This document shows, in pieces, positions 55,754 to 64,000 of a stretch of DNA of 64,000 bases. The DNA is from Aspidapion aeneum. Lineage: Eukaryota; Arthropoda; Insecta; Coleoptera; Brentidae. Positions within the stretch are counted from its first letter, which is position 1. Each line of letters begins with the position of its first letter. Below the pieces are notes generated by a model that was given only the letters and a program-made list of their open reading frames with translations, did no database searches and was not told where the DNA came from. Position numbers and translations under genes: made by a program. The DNA lies in contig OY755048.1 of NCBI GenBank assembly GCA_963576565.1, forward strand, positions 4,904,501-4,968,500, written 5' to 3'.

Positions 55754-56455
55754 AATACTCTGCCAATCTATGGGCACCTAAGCTCACACAGTACTATAGT
55801 TATAGTGTGAGCTAATATAACCAAAAACTGAAATAAATATATTTTATTCAACTTCAGACTCAATTACCTTTCGTTTGATACCACACAAGCCATGTTTTGA
55901 CTTAAACTCTAATTTTTTAAATCTACCCCTCACCCTTTTTAAAAAAACTAAAATGTATTTTGTTTAACTCCAAACTCAATTATCTTTTGTTTGATATCAC
56001 ACACGCCATATTTTCACTTAAACTCTAATTTTTGTCATCTACCCCCACCCTTTTTTTTTAAATAAACTAAACTTCTTTTTTCTTAACTCCAGACTTAATT
56101 ACCTTTCGTTTTTTCACATAAACTCTAATTTTTGAAATCTACCCCCACCCTTTTATTTGGCTTGCGTTCGGTAGATTTTGTTGATTTTTAAATGGGAGCA
56201 TCACGGCCCAAGACCCAACTTAGGTACCAAATTTCATTGAAATCGGACAAGCGGTTTTTGAGTTATGCGGGTTGGTCGTTACAGACAGACAGACAGACAG
56301 ACGGCGCAACAAAAAAGTTTCAAAATCATCTGAAATACAAAGATAAATAAAAAAAATAAATATAAAAAATTTTAAAATCGGAGCAACTTTTTTTTCTCGA
56401 AAAAATTAGGATCACCATAGCTCACACTACTTATAGTAGGTAGTAGTGTGAGCTA
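55754..56455 (-). mobile_element. Family H element, full copy 6, minus strand
   Basis: Reads from the tail ('aatactctgccaatctatgg') through the right hairpin, three diverged ~110-bp units, the 'aacgaccaacccgcataact' region (inverted), a very short CTGT tract (ACAG, 56279-56304) and the left hairpin at 56417-56455. The middle unit has lost ~25 bp. Older than copies 2-5 judging by the number of differences. Confidence 0.85.
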
Positions 56456-56458
56456 ATA

Positions 56459-57032
56459 TCATGCTAATATTACATACAGGGATTTTTGGAGCGTTTTTAA
56501 AACTTAGTTGTGGTAGTGGTAAGCACTGCGTTTGCGCACTAAATATCATTCCGTAGTGGTAATTAACCACCACCACTGCCAAAAGCTATGAAGCCATTTT
56601 TTATACTGGTAACGTTTAGTTATTTTTTAGAAACCTTTTGCACGCACTCTTTAGCTAACTTTACCCTTTATGCGACAGCACAGAACACCAAAGGGACTGC
56701 TTGTTAGACTCACAAAATATGCCGATCTAGTACACAATGATTTGATTTTAGTTTTTTTATCAAAAATCAGATTGAGGGGAACCACCCGACAAAAATGACA
56801 TTCACCACAGAATAAATTCAGGTGTGTCGCGTGTCTCTCTTTCTGTCTGTTCTGGTGGGCTCTCTCTCTTTCCCACAACAGCAGTCAAACCACAGAACAG
56901 GATGACACTGTCAAACGTCATTATGTTTAGTTCCAATTTAGTCCCTTGTCCAGATCGCAAGCGCTGTTCGCGCTGTTATATTCCGTATGTCATTTTCACG
57001 GGGGTGTGCGACAGTAAATGACAGATGTCATG
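56459..57032. other. No gene; GTGGT-rich palindromic scrap
   Basis: 56500-56585 has 'tgtggtagtggtaagcactg' and 'gtggtaattaaccaccacca'. A comparable 'gtggttatcaaccactacca' lies at 59130-59155. These could be the two ends of an old element spanning 56.5-59.16 kb, but I cannot prove it. A 75-codon minus frame at 56651-56878 has no motif. Confidence 0.4.
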
Positions 57033-57992
57033 CAGGGTTGCCAGACGTCCCGCCGTAGGGGGGACGGTCCCGCTTTTTGTAGCTCGGTCCCGCTTTTTTA
57101 AAATCCTATGAAAGTCCCGCTTTTTATGCAAATTGTCCCGATTTTCCCGCTTTTTTTTCATTTCTGTCCCATTTTTTTACCTGTTTGTATCTTCTTATAT
57201 ATAACTTATAAATTTTATTTTAGAAAATTGTGTGTGCTTAAGACCACACGGCAGAAGTGTAAACTTCAACAAGGCGAAATTAATAAAACGAAATACAAGA
57301 TTTTTTGCGTTGTATATTGACAAAGTATTATACAAAGTAATAACATTTACATAATTATAATTGGGTATAAAATACTCTGGTCAATTTCGCTCTGAGTGGC
57401 CTCTCACAGTTAGTCGACTCGAGCCGACTTTACCCGAATGAGCGTTACATAGCCGAGCGTGACGGCTCAGTTCAATTCAGTACCCACAAAAAGTGCTAAA
57501 CGCGCCTAAAGAAGTTTACACTTTAACAAACAGTCGAAGAGGAATGTTTTACTTTTTCGTTTAAGATACTTTCTCATTTTAGGGCGGATATTTCTTATTT
57601 ATACATAGGTACTTATCTTATGTGTTCGTTCATATTTGTTTATTTTAAATAAAATTCACAAATCACTAAAAGAAATTACAGATTATATATTTTATTATGC
57701 ATGGAATTTTGATAATCGAAACACAACTTAATTTAAAAGTTTTTCACCTCTTCAATTAAAAAAAAACTTACTGAATTTAAATAGGTAGGTATAACATTTA
57801 AATTTTAAAATTAAATTATTGAATGTATTTTGGAAATGTTAATAAATAAACACACCATTTGGTTCCTAAAAGACTCCTACACTAACTTTATGTTAAATTC
57901 GATGTAAATTTTTAGTATCTATTTGAAATTTTTGTGTTTAAGCATTTACTTAATTTGTTCCGCTTTTTAATTTAAAAAATCTGGCAACCCTG
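57033..57992. mobile_element. hAT-type element, 960 bp, non-autonomous
   Basis: Perfect 8-bp target duplication ATGTCATG at 57025-57032 and 57993-58000. Ends CAGGGTTGCCAGA on both sides (inverted). Just inside the left end 'gtcccgctttttt' recurs five times between 57060 and 57160. The rest is AT-rich. No transposase seen; frames of 60-70 codons have no motif. Confidence 0.85.
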
Positions 57993-58000
57993 ATGTCATG

Positions 58001-58461
58001 TGATGTATAGAAGTCCAATTTTGACCTTTTGCAGACACAATTTTTATTTGCATTATTTTCATTATCCTTTATTTATCTGTCAAAAGTCTTTTTTGTATTT
58101 TGTAGGCAAAATTAATTAAAAAGTTCTGAAAGCGACTTAAAGAAAAACTGAAAAATCAATACCAGTAAAAAACCGCCAGGAAAATATAGGATTAGGTCTG
58201 TGTTTACTGTGTACTTCTACTTATTTTTTTTAGGAACTACACAGAACATTGATGACCTTTGGTTGGTTGGTGAACACTCTTGCCAAACAACACATATCTA
58301 CCAGTTTTTTAAAAAAATAATTTTCAATAATTGGCATAAAATTAAATCTGCGGATTACCCCGCATTGGCAGCTCTTGAAATAATTGTCTGGTATCAAAAA
58401 TATTTTAAATTTACATTACATTTTGTCATAACGTTATATGCGCGTCTACACTGTCTCTAAA
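58001..58461. other. Unrecognised 86-codon frame in AT-rich DNA
   Basis: Open frame 58200-58460 (+) containing T-T-Q-N-I-D-D-L-W and W-H-K-I-K-S-A-D-Y-P-A-L-A-A-L. A 'tatttttttta g|gaactac' junction at ~58233 would serve as a splice acceptor. I do not recognise a family; it could be a scrap of an exon or a chance frame. Confidence 0.25.
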
Positions 58462-58894
58462 TAGATAGTTTAAGTTGTGCTACGTATTTTTACGTAAAAC
58501 TGCACGTTAAGAGCTCTGCGTTTTGTTCCAAATTTGAGTTTAAGTTGAATGTTTTTATGTTACCATAACAAGTCTACTAATAGAGAATATGGAATTCGGC
58601 ACTGTGTTTTTTTGATGTTACAATTTTGTTTTTTATCTTCTCAACTACAGTAAGAATATTTTTGCAAAGAATCGTTTGTACTGGAAGCGGAAATTATTGT
58701 CTAGGCCTCATTTTTCGATCGGTTAATCAACCAATTCTATTCTTTGGTAACGTTAAGGTGCCCGCAGACTGCCGTAAGCTAACGTAAATACGTAAGCTCC
58801 TAACGTGACCTTGACGACGGTGTGACGAAGTGCGCTTGCGTAACTGTCAAATTTCATGCTTACGTAAAAATACGTAGCACACTTAAACTATCTA
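58462..58894. mobile_element. MITE, ~430 bp, ~36-bp inverted repeats
   Basis: 58462-58497 and 58860-58894 pair as TAGATAGTTTAAGT, GTGCTACGTATTTTTACG and TAA with one extra T on the left. Flanks allow a TA target duplication (element then 58464-58892). The interior also has 'taacgt' / 'acgtaa' motifs in both orientations. No protein. Probably Tc1/mariner-related, but this rests only on the possible TA. Confidence 0.65.
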
Positions 58895-59154
58895 ATAAAG
58901 GAACAAAGATTATCGTTTAGTAAGAGATAAAGTTCGAACCAGCTAACTGCGCATGTGCACTGTGCCTATTATATAGACTTTCATGCGGCTTGTATTAAAA
59001 AATCTATTCTGACAATATCATCAAATTTCTATGTTAGGATAAAAACAAAGATTAGGTTTCAATTTTGACTTTTACAAGTAACTATTTTAAACGTGTTCCA
59101 AAAACTCTGAAAAGAGCGTTTTGTGATAGTGGTTATCAACCACTACCACACAGT

Positions 59155-59440
59155 GGGTCCGATGGAGGTCCCTGGAACGTTTTTGCGGCTCTTTAAAACG
59201 TCCCCACAGAACGTTTTTAAAACGTGTTAAAAACGTTTCAGTGACGTTCGAAAACGTTCTAAAGCGTTTCGAGGACGTACAAAAAACGTTTCAAGGACGT
59301 CTAAAAAAACGTTTTAGAGGACTTTTCGAAAACGTTCAGGGACGGTTAAACAAACGTATAGGGGACGTTTAAAAATTGTTTCAGGGACGCCCAAAAAACC
59401 TTTCAGGGAATTAAAATACCTTTCAGGGAACGCACTATGA
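59155..59440. repeat. Minisatellite of AACGTTT/GGACGT units
   Basis: About ten imperfect units of 20-30 bp built on 'aaaacgtttcagggacg', as in 'gttttagaggacttttcga' and 'aaacgtttcaaggacgtc'. The same vocabulary reappears at 63080-64000 on the right of the window. Confidence 0.75.
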
Positions 59441-60146
59441 TCCGAGGGATCAATATTTTGGCCAAAAATAAAATTTTGCAGTTAAACTCTCTAATCGCTT
59501 AAACGCAAATCGATAAAGAAGTCTAATGCTAATATACAATTAAAAAATATTTTTTATTACCACCCCCACTCTTGCCACCACCATTTTCGTAATGTATACT
59601 AAAAGCCTTTAAAAAAGTGTATTATTTTTAGTATGGTCTGCAAACTACACAGCCTCACAAAAAATTATAAGCTGCAAAACTCAGAGGGTAGACCCCCCGA
59701 ATTCTCCTAATTTTGGAGCACTAAAATCCAGTTCCCCAGAAGAAAATGTGTCAATTATCGAATTTGCCCCTATTAGCCACCCCCTGGGGGAAAGGTAAAA
59801 TTTGCTCTATTATAAAAATTCAAAATATATATATTCTTAAGTATGTTGGTCCTCAGAACTAAAATTTAAGGATTCAAAAGTTTTGTTACCATTCAGTAAC
59901 CCGTTTATTTGGGGGTGCAAACTTTTTTAATGGACATGAACAGTTTATCATGGAAATATATCTATTTGCTAAATTCAACGAAGACAATAAAAAAAATAAT
60001 TCACTCAATTATCCCCTAAGTCACCCTTAGCACAAAGGCGTATCCGAGGGGGGGAGCAGGGCAGCTGTTGAGCTGTCCCCCTTTTTAACCAGGTTTTTTA
60101 AAATCGGATATTAAAATTCAATTAGAATATGAATTCCCCTCTAATT
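59441..60146. other. No gene seen
   Basis: AT-rich, with short C/G-runs. No frames, ends or repeats recognised, except 'gaggggggagcagggcag' at ~60049, which resembles a transposon end without partner. Confidence 0.4.
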
Positions 60147-60280
60147 TAATGCCGTATTCCATTGGGAAAATGAGTGCAGCACTGGTGGTGCACTGACACT
60201 GAAACGGTGCTGTCAAAAATTTGCACCGAGTGCAGTTTCAATGGAACACGCGGAAAATGAAAAATTGCACTCGTGTGGTA

Positions 60281-60329
60281 TAAGGTCACTATATCACGAA
60301 GTTCCTAACATCATGATATAGTGACCTTA
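60281..60329. mobile_element. 49-bp micro-hairpin insertion with 8-bp direct repeats
   Basis: TAAGGTCACTATATCA (60281-60296) and its exact inverse (60314-60329) enclose a 17-base loop. Perfect direct repeats GTGTGGTA lie at 60273-60280 and 60330-60337. So short an element with perfect 16-bp arms and a perfect 8-bp duplication looks like an extreme MITE (hAT- or P-like by TSD size). A templated repair product is the alternative. Confidence 0.75.
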
Positions 60330-61354
60330 GTGTGGTATGCCATAATGAGCTGTAGAACTTCTTTTTTATTCTTGCTTTAAGCAACGTTAATATAACATTT
60401 TCTTGCAAATAATTTTTTATAGTATATCCATTATGAATAGGGCAAATTGATTATGCAAAAATCTCATTTTTGAAAAAAATGTCACACAACCTCTGGTTTT
60501 ATCAGGCCAACGACGATATCCATTTTTATTTGTTTCAAAGTTACACGCCGATAAATATTATCCTAAGATAAATAAAATTCGTCAAATAAATAAATAATGA
60601 TTTTATTTAAAAAAAGTTAATAAGAATATATTAAAAATGCAGGCTTGTGCTCGTATACCAACAGATAGAGTTGTTATCTATATTTCGCGTTTTTTTCAAA
60701 AAACCCAAACCAGAAGTGTACTTTATGCTTCCAAAATTTGAACATAAGTATTCGAAACACCTTGTATACATATATAATATTTCACAAGTTTCTTTCAACT
60801 AAACCTAACTTTCCTGCCTTGCAGAATTTGGTCAAAAACATGTTGTTCAAAATCCATTTGTTCGAAAGTAATATTAATACTTCAATAACATTTTCTTGAA
60901 AAGGAAAATTATTTAAAAACATTTCCTTCAAACAAAAAATTGTTTGAAAACATTTTATTAAAATTTTTTTATTCAAAAACATTTTCTTTGAAAGTCATTT
61001 TTTTTCATAAGGAAAATAGTTCAAAAAAGTTTTTGAAGAAAATATTTTTGAACAAATTTCCATTCAACAAGAACATAACCTACTATGATTATAAGTAAAA
61101 ACAAATGTATTTTTTAGTTCAAGAAACACTTTCGGCTCGAGATGAGCACTGCAGAATTTCTCATAAATAAATTCAAGTAGCCTCAATTTTGTCCAAAAAA
61201 AGAACAAGGGGGACGAAACCCTATTAGCGCTGAGGCACATGTCTTGCCATTTTTATGGTATGTTAAAACACCCTTACGCTTAGCTGAGCTGCCAGAAAAC
61301 CCCAACTGTCGGAAAATTAGCCCCAGTCAACCAGATCCATACAAATCTACTTAC

Positions 61355-61525
61355 CTGTTTGTTGTTAAATCGGTAAACCACATTTTCAATAAAGTTTTTT
61401 ATTTTTGGGGTTTCCGTTCTCATTGTTTTTATTGCACAGAACTGTTCTTCTTCATCTTCATCGCTGCTCCTACTTAGCAGCGAAGAAAATAATAAAAAAT
61501 CGCTAACAACTTTATTTTCACTCAT
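61355..61525 (-). pseudogene. Harbinger (HARBI1-like) transposase first exon
   Basis: 57 codons from ATG 61525 to CAG, followed directly by GTAAGT on the minus strand (61349-61354), a consensus splice donor. The protein starts M-S-E-N-K, has a serine/leucine run, an acidic stretch S-D-E-D-E-E-E and then K-I-K-N-F-I-E-N-V-V, which resembles the lead-in to the HTH region of HARBI1-type nucleases. An upstream ATG would add 53-odd residues without a visible domain, so I prefer 61525. No acceptor or second exon with the DDE residues is found to the left within the element. Resemblance by eye only. Confidence 0.5.
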
Positions 61526-61754
61526 TTTTACATCCCACGACAATAATAAGCGTTTAAAATTAATGGCGGGAAAAAGTTTCGGTGCGGCACGAGCCCTCAG
61601 AGCCGGTGTCAAAAAAGCCGCACTCAGTGCAAAACTGAATTCATAAGTTCCTCAATGGAATACGAAAACTGAAAAAGTGCATGTCAATGGAATGCAAACA
61701 CCGAGCCAGTTGTGCACTAGTGCTGCACTCATTTCCCAATGGAATACGGCATAA

Positions 61755-63070
61755 GAAAACCATGGAATTCAGAAACCTGCCCCGTCTTCTGTTTTGGGTT
61801 AGATACGGCCTTTCCCCAGCAACCCTTTTTCCTCCCTAAGAGGAGAAGCCGTAGACACTAAAATAAAAATTCATATAGAAATTTAGTCGTGCCTATAGTA
61901 AGCTCCATACAAAATTTATTTATAGACTCCCACTTTCACGCCTCCCTCTGCCAGGGGGATGCTAAACAGTTTTTCTTGTTTTGGTTGGATTCAGCGAATC
62001 CCTAATATTGCATTAAAAACTTTTAATGTTCCTAAAAAGTGAAGTTTTTACCTCCACATACAGGGTGAAAAAGAGAGAATGAATCCGATGAATGATTTAA
62101 ATTGAGGATAAATTTATATTGATCATCATATTTTAGTTTGGGGGGTAATATGAGCAAGTTAAATAATTAAAACCTATTTTTTTTTTGTTACACCACCTTA
62201 ATAATTTTTAACCTAGTTAACCCCCCACCATTTTAAATTGTTCTTTTTCTCCCCCAGTAGAAATTATTCTATATTTGAATTTAGATGCTCCAAATATCCC
62301 AAAACCGATGTTAAATGTTTGCAGTTTCTACTAATTTCCTATCTATTTTGGCGGCCATCTTGAGTTTTTCCCTTGTTTTTTAAAGTTCATTGCTGAGACA
62401 GGAGTTTTGATATCTATGATTCATTTTGCTTCTTTAAAGGTACTTTGCTCATTACTATCTATATAGAAGACACACGGAAACACAAAATAAAATGCACTAG
62501 AATAGGTACTTTGTGTTTATCAGAATATGTACGGTCATGTTTAATAACGAATTTGGAGACTATCGCACCTTTTCGCACCAACAGTGTATGTAGTCCGGAA
62601 AGTGTATATCAGGACGAAAATATTTTCACAAAAATTAATATGAAAGTTCGTGAAAGCTTTTTTGTTAGTCCTATGAAATATCGAGAAAAAAAAATTCATA
62701 CACTTCTGCCACAATTTTTGAATCATTGGTATTTAAAGAATAAGTTTAAAATCCCTGTGACTAAAATTATCAAAAAATAATCTACTTACCATTGGTTAAA
62801 AAAACCATTTTTAAAAAATTTTATAATTCTTCGAACTTCTTAGAAATAGCACATTAATGTTAGTGAAAAATAATGAACAATAAAAAAACAATTGCTGATT
62901 GTTAGGAAATGTCAAATTCAAACAACGATATTTCGAAGCCTGCTTTGGCAATGAAGCCAATTATGCTGGAATTTAAAGGTGCCGTTATTTAGCTTTAAAA
63001 AATATGTAACCAATCACTTTTATTGTTAAGTTAGTTTTTGCTATTTTTGGCCAAAATATTGGGGTTTCAG
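61755..63070. other. AT-rich DNA with one unrecognised 111-codon frame
   Basis: Frame 62445-62780 (+) is open for 111 codons, contains S-P-E-S-V-Y-Q-D-E-N-I-F and ends in a lysine-rich L-L-P-Q-F-L-N-H-W-Y-L-K-N-K-F-K. I do not recognise the family. The tail recalls the end of some retroelement polyproteins, but that is weak. The rest shows nothing. Confidence 0.3.
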
Positions 63071-64000
63071 ACTAAAGTGGAGCGTTTAAAAATCGTTTCA
63101 GGGAAGGTACCAAAAAAATTTCAGGGATGTTTTAAAAACGTTCCAGGGACCTTTTAAAATCGTTTTCGGGACGTTTTTTAAACGTGAGGGACGGTTTAAA
63201 AACGTACCAGCGGCCCTACAGAAAGTCTAGGCCTCGGGCCCCTTGGCATAGGCCCTTACATATTGGGCCCTTACGTATATTGGACCCTTCCATATTAGGC
63301 CCTCTTAAACCTTCAATCCACTTCAATCTGAGTATGGTAGAAAAGTTCTAAATTTATGTTTTTCTAATTAGCCTCTATGTAGATAATGATGATGATGCTG
63401 GTAAGAGAAATGTAAGGGACCTTAAAAGTAAATTTTTAAAACGTCCTGCCTAGCGTATTTGTAAAAGGTCCCTTTGGGAACGTTTTAAAAACGTACTTTT
63501 TTGGACGTTTTTAAAACGTATAGATAATAAATATAATAAAAAAATATCCGTACTTTTTAGGTGCGCTAATGTTAGGGCCTTAAGAGATCTAAAAAGTATA
63601 TTTTAAAAACGTCCTGACTAGCGCGTTTTTAAAACGTCCTATTCGGAACGTTTTTAAAACGTCCTATTCAGAACGTTTTAAAAATTTTGTTTTTAGTTAC
63701 TTAAAAGTTAAGGCCCTGAGGCACCTAAAATACACGTCCTGACTAGCTCGTTTTGAAAACGTCTTTTTTAAGACGTTTTAAAACTTACTTTTTAAGTACG
63801 GTAAAGTTAGGGTTCTATGAGACCTAAAAAGAATATTTTAAACACGTCCTGACCAGCACGTTTTTAAAACGTCCCTTTTAGATTGTTTTAAAAACTTATT
63901 TTTCAGGTACGCAAAAGTTAGGGCCCTAAGGGACCTAAAAAGTACATTATAAAAACGTCCAGTCTTGCATGTTTTTAAAACGTCTTTTTGGGACGTTTTA
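63071..64000. repeat. CGTTTTAAAACG-rich minisatellite, runs off the edge
   Basis: From 63400 the units are ~110-170 bp. Each has 'aaacgtcctgactagcrcgt' (starts near 63441, 63609, 63734, 63844, 63955), one to three self-complementary 'cgtttttaaaacg' boxes, and 'gttagggccctaagggacct' or a variant. 63080-63200 has shorter units like those at 59155-59440. The array is cut by the window end. Confidence 0.8.

Larger units (their letters stand above)
60150..61751 (-). mobile_element. PIF/Harbinger element, 1602 bp, internally deleted
   Basis: Target duplication TAA at 60147-60149 and 61752-61754. Both ends start TGCCGTATTCCATTGGGAAA (20 identical bases) and stay similar for ~35 bp ('tgagtgcagcactrgtg'). 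A 3-bp TWA duplication defines the PIF/Harbinger superfamily. One transposase-like exon remains at the right (61355-61525, minus); the catalytic exons are gone and replaced by AT-rich DNA with 'gaaaacattttc' repeats (60830-61080). A 49-bp hairpin insertion sits near the left end. Confidence 0.85.

Noticed and set aside
58200..58460. Host exon with a splice acceptor
   Set aside because: No recognisable protein family and only a generic acceptor; kept as an unrecognised frame, not a gene.

Overview
This looks like AT-rich nuclear DNA from an animal, most probably an insect. The evidence is the mixture of insect-type LINE, Ty3/Gypsy, hAT, pogo, PIF/Harbinger and Helitron/Helentron-like elements, a LINE tail made of CCTAA units (the complement of the insect telomere unit TTAGG), and spliceable signals. 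I find no convincing host gene, rRNA, tRNA gene, operon or CRISPR array. Almost everything recognisable is a mobile element, a wreck of one, or a satellite, so the window reads as intergenic, intronic or heterochromatic repeat-dense DNA. No species can be named from the sequence alone.

Layout. 1-10 kb: AT-rich DNA, a 582-bp pogo-type element with a broken HTH start (4420-5001), a hAT MITE (5825-6088), a GC-rich minisatellite (6780-6900). 10.9-11.8 kb: a 5'-truncated LINE reverse transcriptase. 12-15.4 kb: degenerate ~180-bp modules and an ~860-bp palindrome. 16.8-17.7 kb: the first full copy of a repeated ~0.75-kb element, here called family H. It has a hairpin at each end, a (CTGT)n tract and three to four ~110-bp internal units. 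19-26 kb: MITEs, a SINE-like piece, a 2.1-kb pogo-type element (21706-23839) and a probable 1.76-kb hAT element (24044-25805).

25.8-38.8 kb: a LINE on the minus strand, split by a family H copy, then a direct tandem duplication. Unit A is 27322-32483 and unit B is 32486-38790. Each unit carries insertions absent from the other: an 8-bp-TSD element and a pogo MITE in A, a family H copy and a Transib-like element (5-bp TSD, CACAGTG ends) in B. Each unit therefore supplies natural empty sites for the other.

39-51 kb: a perfect 95-bp-arm hairpin, a three-unit ~510-bp satellite ending in an inversion, a decayed Ty3/Gypsy element carrying a young LINE insertion with an intact RNase H (45571-47101), remnants of another RT, and a foldback element with a family H copy inserted into one arm. 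52-64 kb: nested foldbacks, three hAT-type elements, more family H copies, a PIF/Harbinger element with one transposase exon (60150-61751) that contains a 49-bp perfect micro-hairpin flanked by 8-bp direct repeats, and a CGTTTTAAAACG-rich minisatellite running off the right edge.

The parts do not form a pathway. They act together only as a record of nested transposition. The most informative signals are the empty-site pairs, which define insertion boundaries directly from the sequence, and family H, whose paired terminal hairpins and T-run targets are unusual. All alignments were made by eye and no database was searched.
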